A stretch of DNA of 64,000 bases from Bacteroidota bacterium (GTDB lineage: Bacteria; Bacteroidota; Bacteroidia; Bacteroidales; Bacteroidaceae): the NCBI GenBank assembly GCA_023458215.1, contig JAEXAJ010000046.1:1-64000 (forward strand), given 5' to 3'. A program made the translations under genes and the position numbers. This document shows, in pieces, positions 46,782 through 55,737 of the stretch. The notes below the pieces were generated by a model that had not been told where the DNA came from, did not search any database, and saw nothing but the letters and a program-made list of their open reading frames with translations. The stretch's first letter is position 1, and each line of letters opens with the position of its first letter.

Positions 46782-46904
46782 TGATTAGTGATTAGTGATT
46801 AGTGATTAGTGATTAGTGATTAGTGATTAGTGATTAGTGATTAGCTGCGCTATCATTCCGCACGGAAACACCAACAAATCACTAATCACTAATCACTAAT
46901 CACT
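46781..46904. repeat. Heptamer-repeat hairpin with CTGCGCTAT loop (copy H4)
   Basis: Nine perfect tandem copies of GTGATTA (46781-46843) are opposed by four complementary copies of TAATCAC type (46877-46904). The loop begins AGCTGCGCTAT (46843-46853). It lies between the TusA-like gene and the ygiQ promoter. Perfect tandem arms of unequal length suggest copy-number change by slippage. Confidence 0.92.
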
Positions 46905-46915
46905 ATTTTTTTCCC

Positions 46916-46923
46916 TATCTTTG
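46916..46923 (+). promoter_or_regulatory. Bacteroides -7 element for the YgiQ gene
   Basis: TATCTTTG with only four bases (CACC) before the ATG at 46928. The transcript would start at or next to the start codon. Confidence 0.75.
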
Positions 46924-46927
46924 CACC

Positions 46928-48790
46928 ATGAAAGAATATCGACTGACCGATTGGTTGCCCACAACCAAGAAAGAAGTGGAGCTTCGCGGATGGGAGGAAC
47001 TGGATGTTATTTTGTTCAGTGGGGATGCTTATGTGGACCACCCGTCGTTCGGGGCTGCTGTTATCGGACGCATCCTTGAAACAGAAGGATTGCGTGTGGC
47101 TATTATTCCTCAACCTAACTGGCGGGATGATCTGCGTGATTTCAAGAAGTTGGGACGCCCCCGGTTATTCTTCGGCATCAGTCCCGGATGCATGGACTCG
47201 ATGGTAAATAAGTACACAGCCAACAAGCGCTTGCGCAGTGATGATGCCTATACGCCGGACGCCCGTCCGGATATGCGTCCCGAATATCCCTCAGTAGTCT
47301 ATACCCAAATTTTAAAGAAAATATATCCCGATGTACCTGTAATATTAGGAGGCATCGAGGCAAGCATGCGCCGATTGACGCACTATGATTACTGGCAAGA
47401 CCGGGTGCGTCCAAGCATACTGGTAGACAGCCAAGCCGATGCCCTGATCTATGGCATGGGAGAAAAACCTGTATTGGAACTTACCGAAAGATTAAAACGC
47501 AAATTAGCCGGGAACAATACAGAAGCCATCACTCCCGGAGAGTTAAAGCAATTGATTGCCGATATTCCTCAAATGGTTTACCTCGAAAAAGAAGCGGCCG
47601 CACAAGAAGGAGACATTACGCTGTTTTCACATGAAGAATGCCTGAAGGATAAAAAGAAAGAAGCCGCCAACTTCCGGCATATCGAAGAAGAAAGCAATAA
47701 ATATGCCGCTTCGCGGATTCTGCAACAGGTAGGCAAACAGACGGTAGTAGTCAATCCTCCTTATCCTCCATTGTCCGAAGCAGAACTAGACCGTTCTTTC
47801 GACTTGCCCTACACCCGCCTGCCCCATCCTAAATACAAAGGAAAGCGCATCCCGGCATACGATATGATTAAATTCTCGGTGAATATCCATCGGGGATGTT
47901 TCGGCGGTTGTGCCTTTTGTACCATCTCGGCTCATCAGGGAAAGTTCATCGTCAGCCGCAGTAAAGGCAGTATTCTGAAAGAGGTGGAAGCGATCAAAGA
48001 ACTGCCCGACTTCAAAGGATACCTGAGTGACTTGGGCGGGCCTTCTGCCAATATGTACCGGATGCATGGCAACAATCTGGACGTTTGCAAGAAGTGCAAG
48101 CGCCCGTCTTGCATTTTCCCCAAAGTATGCCCCAATCTGAATACCGATCATAGCCCGTTACTGGATATCTATCATGCGGTGGATGCCATACCCGGCATTA
48201 AAAAGTCTTTCATAGGCAGTGGCGTGCGCTATGACTTGCTATTACACAACAGCAAAGACCCTAAAACAAACAAAAGTACCGCCGAATATACCCGCGAACT
48301 CATTGCCCGCCACGTAAGCGGACGCCTGAAAGTAGCTCCGGAGCATACTTCGGACCGAGTGCTCGACATGATGCGCAAACCTTCTTTCAGCCAGTTCGGC
48401 GAATTCAAGAAGATTTTCGACCGCATCAACCGCGAAGAAGGTCTGCGCCAGCAGCTTATCCCCTATTTCATTTCCAGCCATCCCGGATGCAACGAAGAGG
48501 ATATGGCAGAACTTGCCGTCATCACCAAACACCTGGATTTCCATTTGGAGCAGGTGCAAGACTTCACCCCTACTCCGATGACCGTAGCCACCGAAGCTTG
48601 GTACACCGGTTTTCATCCCTATACCTTAGAGCCTGTATTCAGCGCAAAAACCCAACGTGAGAAGCTGGCACAACGCATGTTCTTCTTTTGGTACAAGCCG
48701 GAGGAGCGGAAGAACATTCTCAATGAACTGCGACGGATGGGGCGACAGGATTTAATAAACAAGCTGTACGGAAAGGGGCCTAAAACTTAA
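46928..48790 (+). CDS. YgiQ-family radical SAM protein
   Basis: A 620-aa protein. The N-terminal UPF0313 region (about 20-280) contains VILFSGDAYVDHPSFG and GGIEASMRRLTHYDYW. The radical-SAM domain has the [4Fe-4S]-binding CX3CX2C motif in HRGCFGGCAFCTIS (about residues 321-334). A second Cys cluster (CKKCKRPSC, then CPN) follows. The C-terminal DUF3362-like tail is present. The family is widespread, but its reaction is not firmly established. The start at 46928 agrees with the conserved N-terminus and leaves almost no leader. Confidence 0.93.
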   Translation: MKEYRLTDWLPTTKKEVELRGWEELDVILFSGDAYVDHPSFGAAVIGRILETEGLRVAIIPQPNWRDDLRDFKKLGRPRLFFGISPGCMDSMVNKYTANKRLRSDDAYTPDARPDMRPEYPSVVYTQILKKIYPDVPVILGGIEASMRRLTHYDYWQDRVRPSILVDSQADALIYGMGEKPVLELTERLKRKLAGNNTEAITPGELKQLIADIPQMVYLEKEAAAQEGDITLFSHEECLKDKKKEAANFRHIEEESNKYAASRILQQVGKQTVVVNPPYPPLSEAELDRSFDLPYTRLPHPKYKGKRIPAYDMIKFSVNIHRGCFGGCAFCTISAHQGKFIVSRSKGSILKEVEAIKELPDFKGYLSDLGGPSANMYRMHGNNLDVCKKCKRPSCIFPKVCPNLNTDHSPLLDIYHAVDAIPGIKKSFIGSGVRYDLLLHNSKDPKTNKSTAEYTRELIARHVSGRLKVAPEHTSDRVLDMMRKPSFSQFGEFKKIFDRINREEGLRQQLIPYFISSHPGCNEEDMAELAVITKHLDFHLEQVQDFTPTPMTVATEAWYTGFHPYTLEPVFSAKTQREKLAQRMFFFWYKPEERKNILNELRRMGRQDLINKLYGKGPKT

Positions 48791-48907
48791 TGGACTATCA
48801 ACCGATTGAATGAATACTCTCAAACTTCTTCACATCCCTGACGAAACATTTCATTTATAGGAAGAAAAGTTTTCTACATCGTAAGAAAAACTATACCTTT
48901 ACACTTG

Positions 48908-48982
48908 AAATCTATATTTCCAAGCTTGAATTATAAGATTCAACCATTGAAACCTATAATTCAAGCTTGGAAATATAGATTT
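48908..48982. repeat. Perfect 28-bp inverted repeat with palindromic loop
   Basis: The arms at 48908-48935 and 48955-48982 are exact inverted copies. The 19-base loop (48936-48954) itself contains TTCAA-CCA-TTGAA. Weakly similar A/G-rich direct repeats flank it (about 48862-48894 and 49018-49049). The stem lacks a T-tract, so a simple terminator is unlikely. The rest of this 308-bp gap (48791-49098) shows nothing else. Confidence 0.85.
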
Positions 48983-49098
48983 ACTAGTATGGAATAAATC
49001 TTTCGGAAGCGTAGTAAGAAAGTTTCCTTCGCATAAACGAAAAGTATAATATATAATAGGAAAGCGGACTGAAGTCCACTGCCTTAAAAACAGAGAAT

Positions 49099-49725
49099 AT
49101 GGCAGAATATGAAATGCAGGAACTGAACCTGCCCAATGAAGACGGAAAACGCATTTTATACCCGCGACTGATACAGCACGGGCAAGTAGATTTGAAAGAA
49201 TTAGCCCAGCAGATAGCCATGCGTACTTCTTTCCCCCGAGGTGTAGTGGAAGGAGTGGTAGAAGAACTGGCCACTGAAATGGCTTTTCATCTGGCACGTG
49301 GCTGGTCGGTGAAAGTAGATGGTATCGGCGTGTATTCACTCGCTTTAGGCTTGCAACAAGGCAAAGAAAGAGAGAGTGGCGAGAAAGACGAGCAGAAACG
49401 AAATGCACGAAGCATCGGTATCAGCGACATCAACTTTCGTGTAGACAAAGAACTCCTTCTGAAAACAGCCAAATGGTGCACCTTGGAACGTTCTAAACAT
49501 AAATTCCGCCGTTCTTCCAATAAGTTCACTCCCGAGCAACGGCTGGCATTGGCACAGGAGTACCTGAAGCAGCATCCCTACATGAAAATCGCCGACTATT
49601 GCCAACTGACCGGTATGCTTCATTCCAGCGCCTCGCGGGAACTGAGACGATGGAGTTACCAACCCGATTCGGGGATTGCAAGCGAAGGTAGAAGCCCACA
49701 CAAAGTATATGTAGCGAAACAATAA
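49099..49725 (+). CDS. HU/IHF-like DNA-binding protein with C-terminal helical extension
   Basis: A 208-aa protein. The N-terminal ~125 residues follow the HU-like fold seen in Bacteroidetes (LKELAQQIAMRTSFPRGVVEGVVEELATEMAFHLARG... KVDGIGVYSL), and a wing-like arm is suggested by charged residues 90-105. The C-terminal ~65 residues (LALAQEYLKQHPYMKIADYCQLTGM...ASRELRRW) look like an added helix-turn-helix. It is much longer than classical HU (~90 aa). Its last base is shared with the start codon of the next gene. Its targets are unknown. Confidence 0.85.
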   Translation: MAEYEMQELNLPNEDGKRILYPRLIQHGQVDLKELAQQIAMRTSFPRGVVEGVVEELATEMAFHLARGWSVKVDGIGVYSLALGLQQGKERESGEKDEQKRNARSIGISDINFRVDKELLLKTAKWCTLERSKHKFRRSSNKFTPEQRLALAQEYLKQHPYMKIADYCQLTGMLHSSASRELRRWSYQPDSGIASEGRSPHKVYVAKQ

Positions 49726-50378
49726 TGCATATGAAACGACTTACTATTCTATTTTTCAGCCTCTTCCTTGCTTATAGCGGGATGAACTTGCAGGCGCAAA
49801 GCGAATGTCTGCCACAAGATTACAGCATCATACTGGGCGGAGGTTTGGCCTTGCCTCATGTAGAAGGAAACCGCAATGACTTTTTCAGCAAGAACGGCAA
49901 CCGCCCCGGATACAATATAATGACTGAAGGACGCTATTACTTCATCCCCAACTTAGCCTTGGGACTTCAGTATGATTACATCAGGATAGCCCACTCTCCG
50001 GACAAGATGCACCTGCACTACGTACGTCCCAACATTACCTTCCGCCACCTTTGGAGTGACGGCAACCAGGGCGCATTCCTCTCTTTGGGCATCGGATATA
50101 TGGACTATCAGGAACGGACTTACAAACGGGGCGCACAAAACGGGCATCTCTATCAAAAGGGATATTGCGGAATATCGTTAGGAGTAGGATATGAGTTCCG
50201 TATCACCCGAAAACTATCGGGCATGCTGCGTGCCGACATGCTTACGGCCGACTGGTTTGCCAATCCCGACGGACGGCTTTACAACACAGACGGATATGAT
50301 GATGGTGTGGATCACAGTTGGTTCAAGAATAACATTACATTCTTCAATCTGGGGTTTGCGGTGCAGTTCGGAAAATGA
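49725..50378 (+). CDS. Putative outer-membrane beta-barrel protein
   Basis: A 217-aa protein with a signal peptide (LTILFFSLFLAYSGMNLQAQ). The mature part is made of alternating strands with barrel-like turns (GGGLALPHVEGN, GLQYDYIRI, FLSLGIGYMDY) and ends NLGFAVQFGK. The start overlaps the stop of the HU-like gene (TAATG), so the two are coupled. ATG at 49731 is an alternative start. Function unknown; an Omp_b-brl-type porin or adhesin is possible. Confidence 0.78.
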   Translation: MHMKRLTILFFSLFLAYSGMNLQAQSECLPQDYSIILGGGLALPHVEGNRNDFFSKNGNRPGYNIMTEGRYYFIPNLALGLQYDYIRIAHSPDKMHLHYVRPNITFRHLWSDGNQGAFLSLGIGYMDYQERTYKRGAQNGHLYQKGYCGISLGVGYEFRITRKLSGMLRADMLTADWFANPDGRLYNTDGYDDGVDHSWFKNNITFFNLGFAVQFGK

Positions 50379-50385
50379 TTATAAT

Positions 50386-50597
50386 AATGTGAATCAGTGG
50401 TTGAAATGATTCACAATGCTTTTTGACATGAAGCAAAATGGTGATAGGGTAATAAAGTGATAAGGTGATAAAGTGATAAGGTAGCTGCGCTATGTGCCAC
50501 AGAGTGTTATCCCACTATCACTTTATTACCCAATCACTTTATCACATTTAGCTCATAACCGAAAAGTAATGAGCTAATTCAACTACCGATTCGCATT
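50386..50597 (-). mobile_element. MITE-like element, copy M2 (212 bp, inverted relative to M1)
   Basis: Terminal inverted repeats are at 50386 onwards (AATGTGAATCAGTGGTTGAA) and 50574-50597. The core is closely similar to the reverse complement of copy M1, including the loop GTAGCTGCGCTATGTGCCAC. The trinucleotide AAT flanks both ends (50383-50385 and 50598-50600). Nothing in it is coding. It starts eight bases after the barrel gene's stop. Confidence 0.8.
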
Positions 50598-50659
50598 AAT
50601 AAAGAGATGTTCGTGTGACAAACTGAAGAATGTAACGACAGATATATGAAAGAAAAAAG

Positions 50660-51592
50660 ATGCTCCAGTTATATTTAAAACTCCATTTGAGAAGTTGCGT
50701 CCGTATTTTAGCAGAAATAGGGATTTTAAGATGTATCATTTTAGTGCTGATATCGACACTGGCTATTATCGTACTTGTTAAAGTCGAAAACCAATGGTTA
50801 TTGCCTGCAACGTGCATCGTTCTTCTCGGTAGCTACCACAATCGCCGAAAAGACAAGACCTTTTTACTGCTACAGATAAAGAACATTATCCTGTTTTATC
50901 AAAAAGAATATTTGGTACTAAGCAGTCCCTTCATAATAGCCGAACTTGCCAAAGGACAATGGATAATAGCTATTGGGTTGAGTATATTTAGCTTACTATT
51001 ACCCTATCTGAAGGAAATAAGGATAAAGCAAACTCCTATAAAGTTACCTTTTCTCTATCAAGGGGGAATGGAATACATTCGTATGTTCCGGCAAATGGGT
51101 TGGGTATATCTATTATTACTTCTCTGCTCCATTATAGGAGCCATTCATGGCAATATTCGCATCGCCAAAATCAGTCTAATTATTTGGTATTTTGCTCAAG
51201 CATCTGTTCACTTCACTATACCGGATATTTTACAAATACACCATTTCAAAAGCTATCGGATTTTCCGCAATATGTTGTGGAAAATAAATGGATGGAATAC
51301 TATTGTGACCGGAATACCATTTATCGGAACAATATTAATAAATTCATTAACTGTTGATAGTACTCTGTTCTGTTTATCAAGCCTTTTAGCTTGTATCTTG
51401 TATTTGCAAAACTTGGGACTGTTGCGGCAAATATGTTCAACAAGCTTCAGTTTGTTTCTTATTCAGTTACCAGTACTGCTCCCACTATTCTTTTTCTCTT
51501 GTTTTATTCCTTATTTACTTGTACCATTCGCAGCAATAACGGGAGCCGTCTCTTTTATTGTACACAATAAATTAAAACAACTATGGAATTAA
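50660..51592 (+). CDS. Membrane protein, probable ABC-transporter permease
   Basis: A 310-aa, very hydrophobic protein with about six to eight membrane segments. It has no recognised ABC-permease signature. Its last ten bases overlap the ATP-binding protein gene, which strongly suggests it is the membrane partner. It and its partner are visibly more AT-rich than the neighbouring genes and sit directly after MITE copy M2. A peptide, antibiotic or gliding-type exporter is possible, but substrate and direction are unknown. Confidence 0.78.
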   Translation: MLQLYLKLHLRSCVRILAEIGILRCIILVLISTLAIIVLVKVENQWLLPATCIVLLGSYHNRRKDKTFLLLQIKNIILFYQKEYLVLSSPFIIAELAKGQWIIAIGLSIFSLLLPYLKEIRIKQTPIKLPFLYQGGMEYIRMFRQMGWVYLLLLLCSIIGAIHGNIRIAKISLIIWYFAQASVHFTIPDILQIHHFKSYRIFRNMLWKINGWNTIVTGIPFIGTILINSLTVDSTLFCLSSLLACILYLQNLGLLRQICSTSFSLFLIQLPVLLPLFFFSCFIPYLLVPFAAITGAVSFIVHNKLKQLWN

Positions 51593-52233
51593 TCAGTATA
51601 AGTCATCTGACAAAAAGTTTTGGAAAAGTGGAAGTCTTAAAAGACATATCACTTATTTACCAGTCAGGAACTATTTATGGACTTGTAGGAGAAAATGGTT
51701 CCGGCAAGACAACTTTGTTTTGTTGCATCATCGGGATTCATAAATACAACGGATTAATCAAGAAAGCCGATCACCTTAAAATTGGTTATTTACCTGCTGA
51801 CAGTTTCTTCTATTCTCTGATTACCGGCATGGAATATATTGAATTCTGCATGAAAGCTAAAGGAGAACCTATCGATCCGAAGAAAATATCGCAACTGAAC
51901 GCAATCTTCCAATTACCATTGGAGCGATATGCCTCAGAATACTCTACAGGAATGAAAAAGAAACTTTCACTGATAGCTTTACTCTTACAAGAGAATGATG
52001 TTTACATTTTGGATGAACCTTTCAATGGGGTGGATTTAAAGGGCTGCATTCAACTAAAGAGACTAATCCACTCGTTGAAGGAGAATGGAAAGACCATTAT
52101 AATATCCTCGCACCAAATAGCTGTTCTTCATGAAATAGCTGATAGTATTCATTATCTGAATAATCATACGATCATCAAACAATATACTCATGAGTCTATT
52201 GAAGAAATAGAAAATGATATATTGAGCGTGTAA
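51583..52233 (+). CDS. ABC transporter ATP-binding protein
   Basis: A 216-aa ATPase with Walker A GENGSGKTT (36-44), the signature motif in a divergent form (YSTGMKKKLSL, normally LSGGQ), Walker B VYILDEPFNG and the switch histidine region IIISSHQ. The size is that of a single NBD. It overlaps the preceding membrane protein gene by ten bases. Together they form a minimal two-gene ABC system. Its stop lies nine bases from the convergent mfd stop. Confidence 0.92.
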   Translation: MELISISHLTKSFGKVEVLKDISLIYQSGTIYGLVGENGSGKTTLFCCIIGIHKYNGLIKKADHLKIGYLPADSFFYSLITGMEYIEFCMKAKGEPIDPKKISQLNAIFQLPLERYASEYSTGMKKKLSLIALLLQENDVYILDEPFNGVDLKGCIQLKRLIHSLKENGKTIIISSHQIAVLHEIADSIHYLNNHTIIKQYTHESIEEIENDILSV

Positions 52234-52242
52234 AAAGAAGAG

Positions 52243-55200
52243 CTATTCCTCTACCTGCATCGCTACCACCTCCTGCAATACACTGACGGCTTCTTCAACT
52301 GAAGTTACATCTTTTATCAACATGCTCCGTTTGTTATTCTGCTCGCGCAGGTCGCAACGGCGGGTGTATTTCATCATGTAAGCAATCATTTTGCCGAATG
52401 CCAGACTCTGGTAATACGGACTGTCGGGATTGGAAACAAAGAACAAGGACATACGTCCACCTTTTAAGAAAACTTTCTCTACTCCGAGACGGGCGGCAAC
52501 ACGACGCAAAGGAACAATACGCAACAACTCCTCGGTCTCGGCAGGAATCGGGCCGAAGCGGTCTTCAAGACGGGCACGGAAAGCGTCAACATCTTTATCG
52601 AGCAGCAGTCCGTCCAATTCACGATAGAGCAGCATGCGTTCGCTGCTTCCGGTCACATAGTCGGCGGGAAGCAGTAGTTCGAGATCACTTTCTATCTGGC
52701 ATTCATCTACAAACTGTTCACCACTGATAACGCCGCCTTCGGCCTGCAATTCTTCGGCATAAAGTTCGGCAAATTCATCGGTCTTCAGTTCATGCACAGC
52801 CTCAGAAAGTATCTTTTGATAGGTTTCATACCCCAGGTCGGCAATGAAACCGCTTTGTTCGGCTCCAAGCATGTTTCCGGCGCCGCGGATATCGAGGTCT
52901 TGCATGGCAATGTGGATACCGCTACCCAAGTCGGAGAAGTTCTCGATGGCTTGCAAACGGCGTCGGGCTTCGGGTGTGAGCGAAGAAAGAGGCGGTGCCA
53001 GCAGGTAGCAGAATGCTTTCTTATTGCTTCGACCTACACGGCCACGCATCTGATGCAGGTCACTCAGACCGAAGTTCTGCGCCTGATTGATAATAATGGT
53101 ATTGGCATTGGGGATGTCGATACCGCTTTCGATAATCGTTGTGGCAAGCAGCACATCGTAGTCGTAGTTGACAAAGTCCAGGATAATCTTCTCCAAATCA
53201 GCAGGGTCCATCTGCCCATGCCCGATGACAACACGACAATCAGGAATACGGCGTTCGATCATCATTTTTAGTTCCGGAAGGTTGGATATACGGTTGTTTA
53301 CGAAGAACACCTGCCCGTTGCGGCTCATCTCAAAGTTGATGGCATCGGCAATGACTTCCTCATTGAAGGTATGTACTTCTGTTTGAATGGGGTAACGGTT
53401 GGGCGGAGGAGTTTGAATGACACTTAAATCGCGCGCACCCATCAAGGAAAACTGCAACGTACGGGGAATGGGGGTTGCGGTCATGGTCAAGGTATCTACA
53501 TTGACTTTCAGCTGGCGTAACTTCTCTTTAACGGATACGCCGAACTTCTGTTCTTCGTCAATGACCAATAACCCGAGGTCTTTAAACTGCACATCCTTGC
53601 CCAAAATGCGATGGGTACCGATCAGTATATTTACTTCGCCCTCGGCAAGTCCTTTTAACACAGCTTTGGCTTGGGCGGAAGAACGGGCGCGGCTCAAATA
53701 CTCTACCTTGCAAGGCAGCCCTTTCAGACGCTCCTTAAATGTTTGAAAATGTTGGTAGGCAAGCACGGTGGTAGGTACAAGCACCGCCACCTGTTTATTG
53801 TCGGCTACTGCCTTGAAAGCAGCACGCACAGCCACTTCTGTCTTGCCAAACCCTACGTCGCCACAAACCAAGCGATCCATGGGGCGGGCACTCTCCATAT
53901 CGGCTTTTACGTCAGCCGTCGATTTGCTTTGGTCGGGGGTATCTTCGTAAATGAACGAAGCTTCCAATTCGCGTTGCAAAAAGCTATCGGGACTATATTG
54001 AAAACCCTTTTCTTCACGCCGTTGCGAATAGAGTTTTATCAAATCGCGGGCAATATCTTTAATCTTTGTCTTTGTACGGTCTTTCAGTTTCTCCCAGGCG
54101 CCTGTGCCCAATTTGTTGAGACGCGGCGCTTCACCTTCTTTACCTTTATACTTAGAGACTTTATGCAGAGAGTGGATGGAAACGAACACAACATCTTCAT
54201 TCTGATAAACCAGTCGCATCACCTCTTGCGTGGTATCGCCATTAGGAATACGTACCAATCCGGTAAAACGCCCCACACCATGGTCAGTATGCACCACATA
54301 GTCGCCGGGAGTAAACTGGTTCAGTTCTTTCAAAGAAAGCGCCACTTTGCCGCTACGGGCTTTGTCGCTTTTTAGATTATACTTATGGAAGCGGTCGAAT
54401 AGCTGGTGGTCGGTGAAGATGCAAAGCCGCAAGGTATTATCGGCAAACCCTTCGTGCAAAGTACGCTCTACCGATGTGAAAGATATTTTATCACCCCGAT
54501 CCTCAAAAATAGCGCGGATACGGTCAGTTTGTTTCAAGCTATCACTACAGATATATATTGAATAGTTCCGGGCAAGATACTCTTGCAAGCTCTCGGCTAC
54601 CAAATCGAAGTTCTTATGGAAAATAGGTTGTGCGGTAGTGTTGAATGATATAGAGGCATCCGGTGTGCCGGTAGGTTTGTTGCCAAATTCCAACCGCCGG
54701 AAGTCTAGCGCACGCAAGGTAAACTCTCCTCCATCGATCAATTTCCCTTCCAAAGATATTGATCCGTTATCTTCCGCCTCACGCGCGGCAATGGCTTGAG
54801 GGGTAAGCGCCTCATCGTGTACAACCTGAATTCGCTCACGCAACCAAAGGAAATCGCGCATTGCCAATACAGTATCCGGTTGAAGAAAATCGAGGAATGA
54901 AACCATGCCGCCGCTACCACCCAATTCAAGATTGTGACTTAAATCCGGCACGATCACGATATTGTCTTTTCGTACTTTGGATAGCTGAGTCTCCACTTCA
55001 AAAGTACGGATGCTCTCAACTTCGTCCCCAAAGAAGTCGATACGGAAAGGATATTCGGAAGAAAAAGAGAAAACGTCGATAATACTACCCCGCAAAGCAT
55101 ATTGACCGGGCTCGTAGACATAGTCCACATATTCAAAACCGTAACTGCGTAAAACTTCTGTTATAAAGTTCATATCCACCTTCTCACCCGTATGAAGCTT

Positions 55201-55632
55201 CAGCGTTTTATCACCCAATTCTTTACGTGAAACTACTTTTTCAGCCAAAGCATCCGGATAAGTAACCACACAAAGCCCTTCTTCATTCTTTTGCAATCGG
55301 CTCAATACTTCCGTACGAAGTATCTCATTGGCAGCATCTTTCTGACCATATTTTATGGCACGACGGAAAGACGAAGGAAAAAACAGCACTTGCTCTCCTC
55401 CCAATATCTGAGTCAGATCATGATAAAAATAGCCGGCCTCTTCTAAATCGCCAAGAATGAAAACAAACGGACACTTCGCTTGTTGTATTAGTACGGACGA
55501 AAACAACGATGCAGCAGAAGCACATAAGCCTCCGCAATAGAGATGTTGAATTGAAGTATTTTTAAGCAGCTTGTTCAGCCCTTCTACGTTAGGGTGAGCA
55601 GCATAGATTTGTTGCAGTTCAGTGATAGTCAT
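52243..55632 (-). CDS. mfd: Transcription-repair coupling factor
   Basis: This 1129-aa ATP-dependent translocase displaces stalled RNA polymerase and recruits UvrA to damage. It has the UvrB-like N-terminal module, the CarD-like RNA-polymerase-interaction domain (LNQFTPGDYVVHTDHGVGRF), helicase motifs including the Walker A loop GDVGFGKTEVA and the DEEQ box (VIDEEQKFGV), TATPIPRTL, QMRGRVGRS, and a C-terminal TRCF domain. Length is normal. It is monocistronic with its own promoter. Confidence 0.97.
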   Translation of the reverse strand: MTITELQQIYAAHPNVEGLNKLLKNTSIQHLYCGGLCASAASLFSSVLIQQAKCPFVFILGDLEEAGYFYHDLTQILGGEQVLFFPSSFRRAIKYGQKDAANEILRTEVLSRLQKNEEGLCVVTYPDALAEKVVSRKELGDKTLKLHTGEKVDMNFITEVLRSYGFEYVDYVYEPGQYALRGSIIDVFSFSSEYPFRIDFFGDEVESIRTFEVETQLSKVRKDNIVIVPDLSHNLELGGSGGMVSFLDFLQPDTVLAMRDFLWLRERIQVVHDEALTPQAIAAREAEDNGSISLEGKLIDGGEFTLRALDFRRLEFGNKPTGTPDASISFNTTAQPIFHKNFDLVAESLQEYLARNYSIYICSDSLKQTDRIRAIFEDRGDKISFTSVERTLHEGFADNTLRLCIFTDHQLFDRFHKYNLKSDKARSGKVALSLKELNQFTPGDYVVHTDHGVGRFTGLVRIPNGDTTQEVMRLVYQNEDVVFVSIHSLHKVSKYKGKEGEAPRLNKLGTGAWEKLKDRTKTKIKDIARDLIKLYSQRREEKGFQYSPDSFLQRELEASFIYEDTPDQSKSTADVKADMESARPMDRLVCGDVGFGKTEVAVRAAFKAVADNKQVAVLVPTTVLAYQHFQTFKERLKGLPCKVEYLSRARSSAQAKAVLKGLAEGEVNILIGTHRILGKDVQFKDLGLLVIDEEQKFGVSVKEKLRQLKVNVDTLTMTATPIPRTLQFSLMGARDLSVIQTPPPNRYPIQTEVHTFNEEVIADAINFEMSRNGQVFFVNNRISNLPELKMMIERRIPDCRVVIGHGQMDPADLEKIILDFVNYDYDVLLATTIIESGIDIPNANTIIINQAQNFGLSDLHQMRGRVGRSNKKAFCYLLAPPLSSLTPEARRRLQAIENFSDLGSGIHIAMQDLDIRGAGNMLGAEQSGFIADLGYETYQKILSEAVHELKTDEFAELYAEELQAEGGVISGEQFVDECQIESDLELLLPADYVTGSSERMLLYRELDGLLLDKDVDAFRARLEDRFGPIPAETEELLRIVPLRRVAARLGVEKVFLKGGRMSLFFVSNPDSPYYQSLAFGKMIAYMMKYTRRCDLREQNNKRSMLIKDVTSVEEAVSVLQEVVAMQVEE

Positions 55633-55658
55633 TATAATCAGGGGTGATATTTCGAGCG

Positions 55659-55666
55659 CAAAAATA
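55659..55666 (-). promoter_or_regulatory. Bacteroides -7 element for mfd
   Basis: TATTTTTG on the minus strand, 26 bases upstream of the mfd ATG, divergent from the promoter at 55709. Confidence 0.68.
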
Positions 55667-55708
55667 CTAAATAATCCTTAGTTTTATCCGTAAATGATAG
55701 AAAAGCGT

Positions 55709-55716
55709 TACATTTG
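55709..55716 (+). promoter_or_regulatory. Bacteroides -7 element for the mannosyltransferase/pyrC operon
   Basis: TACATTTG, 21 bases upstream of the ATG at 55738. Confidence 0.65.
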
Positions 55717-55737
55717 TTCCCATTAATAACCCCCTAT

